The translations under genes were made by a program, and so were the position numbers. The notes beneath the pieces are model-generated. The model had not been told where the DNA came from. It made no database searches and saw only the letters and a list, made by a program, of their open reading frames with translations. A stretch of 64,000 nt of DNA, taken from positions 1-64,000 of the forward strand of contig NZ_JACEMT010000055.1 in NCBI RefSeq assembly GCF_013868415.1, given 5' to 3'. Source of the stretch: Marinobacterium marinum. GTDB taxonomy: Bacteria; Pseudomonadota; Gammaproteobacteria; Pseudomonadales; Balneatricaceae. Below are positions 32,375 through 40,687 of this stretch, one piece after another. Positions within the stretch are counted from its first letter, which is position 1. Every line of letters begins with the position of its first letter.

Positions 32375-33832
32375 ATGGACGCGCTCTACACCTGGATGAC
32401 CGAACAGGGTCTTGATCCTGCCACTTTCCCTTACATGGCCGGCGCTTTGCTGATCGTACTGTTGCTGGTTGTTGTGCGTTTGAATCGCCGCAGCAGTCTC
32501 AAGGCCGAGCAGGCGCGTCTGCAGGCTGAAGCAGAACGTCAGGCTCAGGTCGCCGCCGAGCAGGCTGCTCGCGACGCGGAACATGCTGCCCGTCAGGCGG
32601 AAGAGGAAGTCCAGCGCCAGGCGGCGGAAGCGGCTGCTGAAGCGGAACGTCAGGCTCAGGTCGCCGCCGAGCAGGCTGCTCGCGACGCGGAACATGCTGC
32701 CCGTCAGGCGGAAGAGGAAGTCCAGCGCCAAGCGGCGGAAGCGGCTGCTGAAGCGGAACGTCAGGCTCAGGCCGCCGCCGAGCAGGCTGCTCGCGACGCG
32801 GAACATGCTGCCCGTCAGGCGGAAGAGGAAGCCCAGCGCCAAGCGGCGGAAGCGGCTGCTGAAGCGGAACGTCAGGCTCAGGCCGCCGCCGAGGCTGCAG
32901 AGGTCGAAAAGGAACCGAAAGGGGGCTTTTTTGCCCGTATCAAGACCGGTCTGAGTCGCACCAAGGCCAATCTGACCGAGCAGCTGGGTGATCTGTTCCT
33001 CGGGGCCAAGGAGATCGATGATGATCTGCTGGAAGAGATCGAAACGACCCTGCTGATGGCTGATGTCGGGGTGGATGCAACCACGACCATTATTGATCGC
33101 CTGACCGACAGGGTTGCACGCAAGCAGCTCAAGGATGCGGATGCACTGAAAGAGGCGTTGCAGCAGGAGCTGGCGGATCTGTTGGGCAGTGTCGAGCACC
33201 CGCTGCGATTGCCGGCGAAAAAACCGGCCGTGATTCTGATGGTGGGCGTAAACGGCGTGGGGAAAACCACGACTATCGGCAAACTGGCAAAACGTTTCCA
33301 GTCAGAGGGCAAGTCGGTGATGCTGGCTGCGGGGGATACCTTCCGTGCGGCGGCTGTCGAACAGCTGCAGGTCTGGGGCGAGCGCAACAAGGTGCCCGTG
33401 GTTGCCCAGCATACCGGAGCCGACTCCGCTTCTGTCATCTTTGATGCCTTGCAGTCGGCTCAGTCCAAGGGGGTGGATGTGCTGATTGCCGATACGGCGG
33501 GTCGTTTGCAGAACAAGGACAACCTGATGCAGGAATTGCAGAAGGTGGTGCGTGTCATGCAAAAACTGGATCCGGAAGCGCCACATGAGGTTATGTTGGT
33601 GCTGGATGCGGGCACCGGGCAAAACGCGATCAGCCAGGCGAAGGAATTCAAGGAGGCGGTGGGTGTCAGCGGTATCACCCTGACCAAGCTGGATGGCACC
33701 GCCAAGGGCGGCATCATTTTCGCCATCGCGAAGCAGTTTGATCTGCCGATTCGTTTTATCGGTGTGGGAGAGCAGGTGGATGACCTGCGTCCGTTTGAAG
33801 CCGATGAATTTGTCAAGGCTCTGTTTGACTGA
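32375..33832 (+). CDS. ftsY: signal recognition particle receptor FtsY
   Basis: GTPase that docks SRP-ribosome complexes at the inner membrane. The 485-residue protein has an N-terminal hydrophobic segment (about 16-32), then an Ala/Glu/Gln-rich acidic region made of 37-residue tandem repeats (about 51-173), and the NG domain. The NG domain has the GVNGVGKTT P-loop, DTFRAAAVEQL, the DTAGR G3 motif and TKLDGTAKGG G4. E. coli FtsY has a hydrophilic acidic A domain at the same place, so the repeats are an expanded A domain. The N-terminal membrane helix is unlike E. coli. ftsE follows after eight bases. Confidence 0.96.
   Translation: MDALYTWMTEQGLDPATFPYMAGALLIVLLLVVVRLNRRSSLKAEQARLQAEAERQAQVAAEQAARDAEHAARQAEEEVQRQAAEAAAEAERQAQVAAEQAARDAEHAARQAEEEVQRQAAEAAAEAERQAQAAAEQAARDAEHAARQAEEEAQRQAAEAAAEAERQAQAAAEAAEVEKEPKGGFFARIKTGLSRTKANLTEQLGDLFLGAKEIDDDLLEEIETTLLMADVGVDATTTIIDRLTDRVARKQLKDADALKEALQQELADLLGSVEHPLRLPAKKPAVILMVGVNGVGKTTTIGKLAKRFQSEGKSVMLAAGDTFRAAAVEQLQVWGERNKVPVVAQHTGADSASVIFDALQSAQSKGVDVLIADTAGRLQNKDNLMQELQKVVRVMQKLDPEAPHEVMLVLDAGTGQNAISQAKEFKEAVGVSGITLTKLDGTAKGGIIFAIAKQFDLPIRFIGVGEQVDDLRPFEADEFVKALFD
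32525..32893 (+). repeat. 111-bp tandem repeat inside ftsY
   Basis: Copies begin at 32525, 32636 and 32747, and a partial fourth at 32858 ends near 32893; the period is exactly 111 bp (37 codons). Copies differ at only a few bases, showing recent expansion or homogenisation. They encode an Ala/Glu/Gln/Arg-rich helix. Confidence 0.95.
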
Positions 33833-33840
33833 GGTGATAC

Positions 33841-34506
33841 ATGGCGGCGATCCGGTTCAGTAATGTCTTCAAGCGCTATGCCAGCGGCCAGGATGCCCTG
33901 CTGGGAGTGGACTTCGAGCTTGCATCGGGAGAGATGGCATTTCTGACCGGTCACTCCGGGGCCGGGAAAAGCACCCTGCTGAAGCTGATCATGTTGATGG
34001 AGCGGCCCAGCCGAGGACAGGTGTGGGTCGGACAACAGGATCTGTCCAGCCTGCATCGCTCCCAGATTCCCTATCTGCGCCGTCAGATAGGTGTTGTGTT
34101 CCAGAATCACCAGCTGCTGTTTGATCGGTCGGTATTCGAAAATGTGGCGCTGCCGCTGCAGATCAGCGGTTATGATCCTGCTGATGCCGCTCGTCGCGCT
34201 CGGGCGGCGCTGGACAAGGTTGGGCTGCTGACACGGGAAAAGCATAACCCGGTTACGCTGTCGACCGGTGAGCAGCAGCGCGTCGGTATTGCGCGTGCCA
34301 TTGTGCATAAGCCCAAGTTGCTGCTGGCCGATGAGCCGACCGGTAACCTGGACCCTCAACTGTCCGAGGATATCATGCGCCTGTTCGGCCAATTCAACAG
34401 CATTGGCACGACGGTACTGATTGCCAGCCACGACCTGTCGCTGATCAATCGCATGCGACATCGAATGCTGACATTGAAACACGGGAGGTTGGTAGCGGAT
34501 GGCTAA
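33841..34506 (+). CDS. ftsE: cell division ATP-binding protein FtsE
   Basis: ABC ATPase of the FtsEX complex, which signals to septal amidase activators such as EnvC. The 221-residue protein has the Walker [11 protein letters not shown]-loop [10 protein letters not shown], signature [14 protein letters not shown] (the family often has LSGGEQQR; here Thr replaces Gly), Walker B LLLADEPT and the H-loop ASHD. It is eight bases after ftsY and overlaps ftsX by eight bases, the standard ftsYEX operon. envC is present in the same window at 7.0 kb. Confidence 0.96.
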   Translation: MAAIRFSNVFKRYASGQDALLGVDFELASGEMAFLTGHSGAGKSTLLKLIMLMERPSRGQVWVGQQDLSSLHRSQIPYLRRQIGVVFQNHQLLFDRSVFENVALPLQISGYDPADAARRARAALDKVGLLTREKHNPVTLSTGEQQRVGIARAIVHKPKLLLADEPTGNLDPQLSEDIMRLFGQFNSIGTTVLIASHDLSLINRMRHRMLTLKHGRLVADG

Positions 34507-35530
34507 GCCGGGACGCAAGGAACAGGCAACGGCGGTCGGCTCTCGTCCGATCGAAAAAAGTCCGGCGGCACCTCGCCGTGGCGCGCGGCAGCACCGGATA
34601 CAGTTTGCCGACCGTCAGCGCAGCTGGCGCCGCCATCACCTGAGTGTGGCGCGAGAGGCATTATTGCGCCTGAAGCAGACACCGGTTGCTTCGCTGATGA
34701 CGCTGGCCGTATTGGCCATCGCGCTGGCGCTTCCGGGCTTTCTGCTGGCGGCTCTGGGCAACCTGCAGGCACTGACGAGTGACTGGGACCCTCAGCCGCG
34801 CATTGCCTTGTATATGCAAACGGAGCTCGGCGATGATGCCATCGACAGTTTCAGTCGCCAGCTGATGCTGCGTGATGATTTGGCCTCGGTGGAGTTGATC
34901 AATCGTGAAAAGGGCCTGGAAGACTTTCGTCGGTACAGCGCGTTCGCCGATTTGCTGGAGCGCTTCGATGCCAACCCGCTACCCGCCGTGATCATGGTAT
35001 TGCCCCACAATACGGACCCGCTGGCCATGCCGCTGGTTCGCAGTGAGTTGGCAGCACTGCCGGGCGTGGATGAAGCGCAGTTGGATATGGAATGGGTACA
35101 GCGGCTGGCAGCCGTCCTGGCTTTGGCTCAACGGGGCAGTTATGTACTGGGTGGCCTGCTGGCCTTGGCCGTATTGCTGGTTGTCGGCAACACCGTGCGG
35201 ATGACGATCGAGAGTCGGCGTGACGAGATACTGGTCAGCAAACTGGTCGGTGCCACCGATGCCTGGGTACGTCGCCCCTTTCTGTATAGCGGCTTTTGGT
35301 TCGGTCTGATCGGCGGCCTGCTTGCATGGTTGCTGGTGCAGCTGGCACTGCTGTTACTGGCGACACCGGCACAGGCACTGGCGGACCTGTATCTGAATGA
35401 CTTTCAGCTGCAGGGGCTGGGTATTCAGGGGTCTCTGATCATGCTGGCGGCGGCTACGCTGCTTGGCTTGTCAGGTTCCTGGCTGGCGGTGTCGCGGCAC
35501 CTGCGCGAAATAGAACCGGGTGATGTCTAG
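34499..35530 (+). CDS. ftsX: cell division protein FtsX
   Basis: Membrane subunit of FtsEX. The 343-residue protein has a long basic cytoplasmic tail (about 1-60), a first membrane helix (about 63-84), a periplasmic domain (about 90-205) that recruits EnvC in E. coli, and three further helices near 215-235, 262-290 and 310-330. The conserved GNTVRMTIESRRDEI loop follows helix two. The start overlaps ftsE; the first ATG of the frame is taken because no better ribosome site is seen further in. Last gene of ftsYEX. Confidence 0.94.
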   Translation: MAKPGRKEQATAVGSRPIEKSPAAPRRGARQHRIQFADRQRSWRRHHLSVAREALLRLKQTPVASLMTLAVLAIALALPGFLLAALGNLQALTSDWDPQPRIALYMQTELGDDAIDSFSRQLMLRDDLASVELINREKGLEDFRRYSAFADLLERFDANPLPAVIMVLPHNTDPLAMPLVRSELAALPGVDEAQLDMEWVQRLAAVLALAQRGSYVLGGLLALAVLLVVGNTVRMTIESRRDEILVSKLVGATDAWVRRPFLYSGFWFGLIGGLLAWLLVQLALLLLATPAQALADLYLNDFQLQGLGIQGSLIMLAAATLLGLSGSWLAVSRHLREIEPGDV

Positions 35531-35623
35531 CCTGCAGCGGGTGTCAGTATTTTGTAATACTTGCTCCGCAGACTGTTTCGCGTTAAGTTTTTCTGTCCGT
35601 GAACGCGCACCTGCGACCGCATT

Positions 35624-35650
35624 GAACTTTTACCCTGTTCAGGCGTCAGA
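35624..35650 (+). promoter_or_regulatory. sigma-E (AlgU/RpoE) type promoter of rpoH
   Basis: GAACTT (35624-35629), a 16-bp spacer, and TCAGA (35646-35650). This is the sigma-E layout and closely parallels the sigma-E-dependent promoter of E. coli rpoH (GAACTT, 16 bp, TCTGA). It lies 63 bases before the rpoH ATG. Confidence 0.75.
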
Positions 35651-35712
35651 AGCAGCGAGTTTTGACGGTATATCATTTACGTGAACCAAGAGTTTTGCGA
35701 GGTCATTCCTGA

Positions 35713-36570
35713 ATGGGCACAAGCTTGCAAGTTATTGAACAGTTGTCACCGGGCCGCAATGTCGATGCCTATGTTCAGACTGTGAGTGCCATTCCGATTC
35801 TGTCCGTAGAGGAAGAGCGGGAGCTGGCTGAACGCCTGCACTATCAGAGCGATCTTGAAGCTGCTCGACAGCTGGTCATGTCGCACCTGCGATTCGTGGT
35901 ACATATTGCCCGCAGCTATTCCGGTTATGGCCTGCCTCTGGGCGACCTGATTCAGGAAGGCAATGTTGGCCTGATGAAAGCGGTTAAACGCTTCGACCCG
36001 ACCATGGGAGTCCGTCTGGTATCCTTTGCCGTGCACTGGATCAAGGCTGAAATGCATGAATTCATCCTGCGCAATTGGCGGATCGTCAAAATCGCCACGA
36101 CCAAGGCCCAGCGCAAGCTGTTTTTCAACCTGCGTTCGCAGAAGAAGCGCCTGAGCTGGATGACCAACGAGGAAGTAGCTGCCGTTGCCGAAGACCTGGG
36201 CGTGGATGCCAAGGTGGTGCGCCAAATGGAGGGCCGCCTGGCCTCCACTGATACCGCCTTTGATGCACCGGCCGGCGAGGATGACGAAAGCACCTACCTG
36301 TCGCCGTCGGCCTACCTGGAAGATCACTCGGCCGACCCGGCGCAGCAGCTGGAAGAGGCCAACTGGGAAGAAGATTCTCAGCGTCGCCTGTTCAGTGCCA
36401 TGGGCATGCTGGATGAGCGCAGCCGCAACATACTGGCGCGGCGCTGGCTGGCTGAAGAGAAAGCCACCCTGCACGAATTGGCGGCGGAATACAGCGTATC
36501 GGCCGAACGTATTCGCCAGCTGGAAAAAAACGCGATGAAGAAAATTCGCGGAGCCATGCTGGAAGCCTGA
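35713..36570 (+). CDS. rpoH: RNA polymerase sigma-32, heat-shock sigma factor
   Basis: Alternative sigma factor for heat-shock genes. The 285-residue protein has region 2 ([39 protein letters not shown]), the RpoH box QRKLFFNLR (about 133-141), which is unique to sigma-32 and separates it from RpoS or RpoD, and region 4 with the helix-turn-helix [20 protein letters not shown]. It follows ftsYEX, as in E. coli, but with its own sigma-E-type promoter and a strong terminator, so it is at least partly an independent unit. Confidence 0.97.
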   Translation: MGTSLQVIEQLSPGRNVDAYVQTVSAIPILSVEEERELAERLHYQSDLEAARQLVMSHLRFVVHIARSYSGYGLPLGDLIQEGNVGLMKAVKRFDPTMGVRLVSFAVHWIKAEMHEFILRNWRIVKIATTKAQRKLFFNLRSQKKRLSWMTNEEVAAVAEDLGVDAKVVRQMEGRLASTDTAFDAPAGEDDESTYLSPSAYLEDHSADPAQQLEEANWEEDSQRRLFSAMGMLDERSRNILARRWLAEEKATLHELAAEYSVSAERIRQLEKNAMKKIRGAMLEA

Positions 36571-36593
36571 AGCCTCGTGTTGATGAAAGGATA

Positions 36594-36617
36594 AAGCCGC
36601 CGTTGTGCGGCTTTTTT
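36594..36617 (+). terminator. rho-independent terminator after rpoH
   Basis: AAGCCGC at 36594-36600 pairs with GCGGCTT at 36607-36613, with a CGTTGT loop, followed by a run of T residues. Confidence 0.9.
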
Positions 36618-36644
36618 CATTTCGGGCACCGGCTGCAAACCCGT

Positions 36645-36650
36645 TATAAT
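36645..36650 (+). promoter_or_regulatory. -10 element for the DUF423-thiS-thiG unit
   Basis: A perfect TATAAT 17 bases before the start of the DUF423 gene, just after the rpoH terminator. The -35 region (TTCGGG at about 18 bp) is poor. I see no TPP riboswitch in the short leader. Confidence 0.5.
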
Positions 36651-36667
36651 GCAACCTTGGAGAACCA

Positions 36668-37069
36668 ATGTCCGCTCGTATTACACTGGTAATGGCCGCT
36701 CTGCTGGGCGCTTTGGCCGTTGCGTTGGGGGCTTTTGCAGCCCATGGCCTCAAGTCGGTCCTCAGTATTCGCATGCTGGAAGTCTTCCAGACCGGGGTAC
36801 AATATCAATTCTGGCATGTGGGAGCGCTGTTGGTGACCGGCTTGCTGCAGCGGCAGCGGAACAGTCTGGGGCTGAAAATTTGCGGCTGGGCGTTCTTGGG
36901 CGGTATCGTCTGCTTCAGCGGCAGCCTGTATGTGCTGGCCCTGAGTGGTATACATTGGTTGGGAGCGGTGACGCCTCTGGGAGGCACCGCATTCATCATC
37001 GGCTGGCTGGGGCTGGCCGTATCGATCTTTCAACAGGATAAACAGCATGCAGATTCAGGTGAACGGTGA
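36668..37069 (+). CDS. DUF423 family membrane protein
   Basis: A 133-residue inner-membrane protein with four hydrophobic helices (about 5-27, 43-63, 69-91, 95-117). MAALLGALAVALGAFAAHGL and the following FQTGVQYQFWH segment are the DUF423 (YgdD-like) signature. Function unknown. It overlaps thiS by 23 bases, but co-transcription need not mean a thiamine role. GAGAACCA precedes the ATG. Confidence 0.85.
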   Translation: MSARITLVMAALLGALAVALGAFAAHGLKSVLSIRMLEVFQTGVQYQFWHVGALLVTGLLQRQRNSLGLKICGWAFLGGIVCFSGSLYVLALSGIHWLGAVTPLGGTAFIIGWLGLAVSIFQQDKQHADSGER

Positions 37070-37247
37070 GTCTCTGGAGGTTGGCGAGCAGATAACGCTG
37101 GCCGAGCTGGTCGAGCAGCTCGAACTGACCGGCAAGCGGATCGCGATTGAGTTGAATCTGGAGATTATTCCGCGCAGTGAGCACGCTGGGACGCGCTTGA
37201 ACGGCGGCGATCAGGTCGAAATCGTGCACGCTATTGGTGGTGGCTGA
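37047..37247 (+). CDS. thiS: sulfur-carrier protein ThiS
   Basis: Ubiquitin-fold sulfur carrier for thiazole synthesis. The 66-residue protein ends in GG after IVHAIGGG, the C-terminus that is adenylated and thiocarboxylated. MQIQVNGE at the N-terminus and [10 protein letters not shown] are typical. CAGGA lies ten bases before the ATG, inside the upstream DUF423 gene, with a 23-base overlap in another frame. thiG follows after 52 bases. No thiF is adjacent, so activation depends on a gene elsewhere. Confidence 0.95.
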   Translation: MQIQVNGESLEVGEQITLAELVEQLELTGKRIAIELNLEIIPRSEHAGTRLNGGDQVEIVHAIGGG

Positions 37248-37299
37248 CAGCAAGAGTCAGGGCGCCATTACAACCATTTTCATATCAGGGTACAGATTG

Positions 37300-38100
37300 A
37301 TGTCAGAGCTAGAGAACACCGACCCGCTGGTTATTGCCGGACAGACTTTTACTTCACGCTTGCTGGTCGGGACCGGCAAGTATAAGGATATGGCTGAAAC
37401 CGGAGCCGCAATAGCGGCCAGTGGTGCTGAAATTGTCACCATGGCCGTGCGTCGCACCAATATAGGTCAGAATCCGGACGAGCCCAACCTGCTGGACGTT
37501 GTCAGCCCCGACCGCTACACCCTGCTGCCGAATACGGCCGGTTGTTATGACGCCGCCGACGCCGTGCGGACCTGCCGTCTGGCCCGAGAGCTGCTGGATG
37601 GCCATGATCTGGTCAAACTGGAAGTGCTGGGCGATCAGAAGACCCTGTATCCCAACATCATCGAGACGGTCAAGGCGGCGGAAGTTCTGGTGCGAGACGG
37701 CTTCAAGGTCATGGTGTATACCAATGACGACCCCATTGTCGCCAAGCAGCTGGAAGAGATCGGCTGTGTGGCCGTGATGCCGCTGGGATCGCTGATTGGT
37801 TCGGGGTTGGGCATTCAAAACCCGCACAATATCCGTCTGATCATGGAAGAAGCCAAGGTGCCGATTCTGGTGGATGCCGGCATCGGAACGCCCTCTGAAG
37901 CGGCGATGGCGATGGAGATGGGCTGTGCCGGCGTACTGGTTAACTCGGCTATTGCCGGTGCGCAAGATCCGGTATTGATGGCTCGGGCAATGCAGAAGGC
38001 CGTCCAGGCGGGGCGTGAAGCTCATCTGGCTGTACGTATGCCGCGCAAGGCCTATGCCAGTGCGTCCTCGCCGCTGGACGGCCTCATCAACGGCCGCTAA
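37300..38100 (+). CDS. thiG: thiazole synthase
   Basis: Forms the thiazole phosphate of thiamine from deoxyxylulose-5-phosphate, ThiS thiocarboxylate and dehydroglycine. The 266-residue TIM-barrel protein has [12 protein letters not shown] near the start, [21 protein letters not shown] with the Schiff-base lysine, [12 protein letters not shown], and the phosphate-binding [19 protein letters not shown]. The start at 37300 (MSELENTD) is preferred because upstream in-frame residues have no family match. trmB follows 47 bases later. Confidence 0.96.
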   Translation: MSELENTDPLVIAGQTFTSRLLVGTGKYKDMAETGAAIAASGAEIVTMAVRRTNIGQNPDEPNLLDVVSPDRYTLLPNTAGCYDAADAVRTCRLARELLDGHDLVKLEVLGDQKTLYPNIIETVKAAEVLVRDGFKVMVYTNDDPIVAKQLEEIGCVAVMPLGSLIGSGLGIQNPHNIRLIMEEAKVPILVDAGIGTPSEAAMAMEMGCAGVLVNSAIAGAQDPVLMARAMQKAVQAGREAHLAVRMPRKAYASASSPLDGLINGR

Positions 38101-38147
38101 ACGCAACTTCGGGGCTTGGACAAGTCTCGCTGACAGACAGAGTAATA

Positions 38148-38840
38148 ATGACTGACGAACAAAAACCGATTCGCCGAATCCGCAGCTTTGTAGTACGTGC
38201 CGGCCGCATGACCGAAGGTCAGCAGCGTGCCATGGACGAGAACTGGCCGACCTATGGTCTCGAGCTGCAGGATGGCATGCTCGACCTGGTTGCAACCTTT
38301 GGTCGTGAAGCTCCGGTGGTGGTGGAAATTGGCTTTGGCATGGGCGACTCACTGCTCGAGATGGCTCGGCGCGCACCCGAGAAAGATTTTATTGGCATTG
38401 AAGTACACCCGCCGGGTGTGGGCCGCTTGCTGTCACGGGCCGCCGAAGCGGGGGTGACGAATCTTCGTGTCTATTGTGACGATGCCGTTGAAGTGCTGAA
38501 TCAGTGTATCCCGGATGCCAGCCTGGAAACCGTACAGCTGTTCTTCCCTGATCCCTGGCATAAGAAGCGTCACAATAAGCGCCGTATCGTACAGCCTGAA
38601 TTCGCGCAGAAAATTCGTGGCAAGTTGAAGGTCGGCGGCTGCTTTCACATGGCGACGGACTGGGAGCACTATGCCGAGCACATGATGGAAGTCATGTCGG
38701 CCGCTGACGGGTATCGAAATCAGGCAGGTGCTGGGGAGTATTCGCCCCAGCCCGAATGGCGTCCGGTCACCAAATTCCAGCAGCGCGGTGAGCGCCTGGG
38801 GCATGGTGTCTGGGATTTGATGTTTGAACGTACCGACTAG
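38148..38840 (+). CDS. trmB: tRNA (guanine46-N7)-methyltransferase
   Basis: Makes m7G46 in tRNA variable loops using SAM. The 230-residue protein has the [19 protein letters not shown]-terminus, the SAM motif [27 protein letters not shown], and the catalytic segment [19 protein letters not shown]. Complete in length. The thiG-trmB order is common in gammaproteobacteria. A GlcG/HbpS-like gene follows closely. Confidence 0.96.
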   Translation: MTDEQKPIRRIRSFVVRAGRMTEGQQRAMDENWPTYGLELQDGMLDLVATFGREAPVVVEIGFGMGDSLLEMARRAPEKDFIGIEVHPPGVGRLLSRAAEAGVTNLRVYCDDAVEVLNQCIPDASLETVQLFFPDPWHKKRHNKRRIVQPEFAQKIRGKLKVGGCFHMATDWEHYAEHMMEVMSAADGYRNQAGAGEYSPQPEWRPVTKFQQRGERLGHGVWDLMFERTD

Positions 38841-38855
38841 CGGGAGCAAAGTGTG

Positions 38856-39293
38856 ATGACGGAAACTCTGGCGATTACGCAGCAGACCCTGAACTACCGT
38901 GCAGCACTGAAAGCGATTGCCGCTGCCAGTGAGCAGGCCGAGCACCTGGGGGTGCAGGTCAGCATCGCGATCGTGGGGCGGGGTGGGCATCCACTGGTAC
39001 AGCTGAGCCTGAACGAGGCACCGCCACAAACGGCGGCGCTGGCGTTGCGCAAGGCACGCACGGCTGCGGGCTTCAAGGTCCCCAGCAACTTCTTCCGCGA
39101 CAAAAGCGGAGATGACGTTCATCTGCTGGCGGCGCTGGATACCCATCCTGATCTGTTGATGCTGGGTGGCGGGTTACCGTTACGACTGGCAGGGGAATGC
39201 ATCGGTGCCATAGGCGTATCCGGTGCCTCTCAGGAGCAGGATATCGCCTGTGCCAGGGCCGCGCTGGCGGCGTTGGGTATTACGTCAGACTGA
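38856..39293 (+). CDS. GlcG/HbpS family protein
   Basis: A 145-residue protein of the GlcG/HbpS (DUF336) family: alternating helices and strands, with AAASEQAEHLGVQVSIAIVG near the start, a middle segment TAALALRKARTAAGF, and the glycine-rich GGLPLRLAGECIGAIGVSGA. Some relatives bind haem or cobalamin or accompany glycolate oxidation; nothing here identifies the ligand. No signal peptide. CGGGAG lies ten bases before the ATG, 15 bases after trmB, so it is probably co-transcribed. A strong terminator follows. Confidence 0.85.
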   Translation: MTETLAITQQTLNYRAALKAIAAASEQAEHLGVQVSIAIVGRGGHPLVQLSLNEAPPQTAALALRKARTAAGFKVPSNFFRDKSGDDVHLLAALDTHPDLLMLGGGLPLRLAGECIGAIGVSGASQEQDIACARAALAALGITSD

Positions 39294-39303
39294 ACATCCT
39301 GTC

Positions 39304-39328
39304 AGGGGGCTGCCAAGCCCCCTTTTTT
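39304..39328 (+). terminator. rho-independent terminator after the GlcG-like gene
   Basis: AGGGGGCT and AGCCCCCT with a GCCA loop, followed by TTTTT. It ends the thiG-trmB-glcG-like transcript. Confidence 0.9.
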
Positions 39329-39345
39329 GTGGTGGCGGGAGATCA

Positions 39346-39822
39346 TTAGCCGCGATCACCCGGCCGGCCATGCCCTTCGCGTGCGTGGCGGCGGTGCTGC
39401 TTGCGTTCCTGCATCTGACTCAGCTTTTGCTCCTGTTCCGGCGTCAGGATGGCATAGAGAGAAGCCTTGAAGTCGGCCCTGTCCTGAATACGCTCCGCCA
39501 GTTGCTGTTGCATCGCGCTGATGTGCCGCTGGACCTGCTGCTGATAGTCGGTTGCGTTCGGGTCCAGACCGGCCAAAGCCGCTCGCGGTGAAGGTGCCGG
39601 GCCAGCCTTGAGGCGTTCGGCCCGGTCCGCAAACAGGGCTTTTACTGAGGCTTGTTGAGCCTCGTCCAGCTCCAGATAGCGAGTCATTCGTTCCCCCCGC
39701 TGGCCGGCTCGGTCAGCCGAGTTGCAGTCGCCCTTTGCCCCCGGCCCTGCGTAGGCCAGGGTGCTGCCGCCTGCAACCAGACACAGTGCCAGAGCGGATA
39801 CGGTCGTTTTACGTGCGTGCAT
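39346..39822 (-). CDS. Spy/CpxP-family periplasmic protein
   Basis: A 158-residue periplasmic protein with a signal peptide (about 1-25, ending AYA) and a helical core carrying LTxxQ-type motifs: LELDEAQQASVKALF (about 46-60) and AILTPEQEQKLSQM (about 129-142). The C-terminus is basic and His-rich. This is the Spy/CpxP layout, a chaperone or a feedback inhibitor of CpxA. The start at 39822 has AGGAGG ten bases upstream. It is divergent from a CpxRA-like pair, with a CpxR-type box between them, so a CpxP-like role is likely. Confidence 0.85.
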   Translation of the reverse strand: MHARKTTVSALALCLVAGGSTLAYAGPGAKGDCNSADRAGQRGERMTRYLELDEAQQASVKALFADRAERLKAGPAPSPRAALAGLDPNATDYQQQVQRHISAMQQQLAERIQDRADFKASLYAILTPEQEQKLSQMQERKQHRRHAREGHGRPGDRG

Positions 39823-39892
39823 CGGATGGTCCTCCTGTATTGATATGCAGGCCAGTATGGGTGAAGCCGGCGCAAAGTTGTGTACGCAGGGG

Positions 39893-39907
39893 GTAAAGTT
39901 AGGTAAA
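39893..39907. promoter_or_regulatory. CpxR box between the Spy-like gene and cpxR
   Basis: GTAAA, five bases, GTAAA: an exact match to the CpxR consensus GTAAA-N5-GTAAA. It is 55 bases before the response-regulator ATG and 71 before the Spy-like ATG, so it could control both directions. Confidence 0.75.
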
Positions 39908-39961
39908 GCCCGGGTCGGTCGAAAAAGAGCCGGGCTAGAATGGTGCCAGGAGGGCATGAGA

Positions 39962-40687
39962 ATGCAGAGCAAAACACTGTTACTGGTCGATGATGACCGT
40001 GAACTTTGCGCCATGCTGGCGGAGTACTTGAGTCATGAGGGCTACCGGGTTGAGAGCGTTCACTCAGGTGAAACGGCATTACAGGCGCTGACGCGGCAGC
40101 GGCCGGACCTGATGGTGCTCGACATCATGATGCCGGGCATGACCGGGCTGGAATTGATGCAGCAGCTGCGTCCACTCAGCGATGTGCCGGTACTGATGTT
40201 GACGGGACGCGGGGAGGCGATCGATCGCATTTTGGGACTGGAAATGGGAGCCGATGACTATCTGTCCAAACCCTGTCATCCACGGGAACTGTCGGCCCGT
40301 GTGAAAGCCATTTTGCGCCGCTGCGAGACAGGCAGTAGCGCTGTGGCCGAGGAGATGGACGGTCGTTTCCCGAGTCGTTTGCTGGTGCTGGAAGAGCTGA
40401 CCCTGGACCCGGGACAGAGGGAAGCCGTTTTTGCCGGTCAGCCGCTGCATCTGACCAGTGCCGAGTTCAACGTACTGGCCTATCTGATGCAGTATGCCGG
40501 TCGCGTGCTGAGCAAGGCCGAGCTGACACGTTGGGTGTTGCACCGCGAACTGGGGGCTTATGACCGTGCCATTGACGTGCATGTCAGTCGGGTACGACAG
40601 AAGCTGGCGGCGGTGGCCGGAGAGCAGTGCGAGCTGATCAAGACCGTGCGCGGACAGGGTTACCAGTTCGTTAGGAGCCCGGTATGA
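39962..40687 (+). CDS. cpxR: OmpR-family response regulator, CpxR-like
   Basis: A 241-residue regulator: receiver domain (about 1-120) with LLLVDDD at 6-12, the phosphoacceptor in DLMVLDIMMPG and the conserved lysine in YLSKPCHPREL, then a winged helix (about 145-238) with LTSAEFNVLAYLM and RAIDVHVSRVRQKL. AGGAGGG lies seven bases before the ATG at 39962. It overlaps the kinase gene by four bases. The CpxR name rests on the neighbouring Spy-like gene, the kinase and the CpxR box; it could be another OmpR-type regulator. Confidence 0.85.
   Translation: MQSKTLLLVDDDRELCAMLAEYLSHEGYRVESVHSGETALQALTRQRPDLMVLDIMMPGMTGLELMQQLRPLSDVPVLMLTGRGEAIDRILGLEMGADDYLSKPCHPRELSARVKAILRRCETGSSAVAEEMDGRFPSRLLVLEELTLDPGQREAVFAGQPLHLTSAEFNVLAYLMQYAGRVLSKAELTRWVLHRELGAYDRAIDVHVSRVRQKLAAVAGEQCELIKTVRGQGYQFVRSPV

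Noticed and set aside
32525-32893. CRISPR-like tandem repeats
   Set aside because: The units are contiguous with no spacers, the period is 111 bp, and they are in frame inside ftsY.
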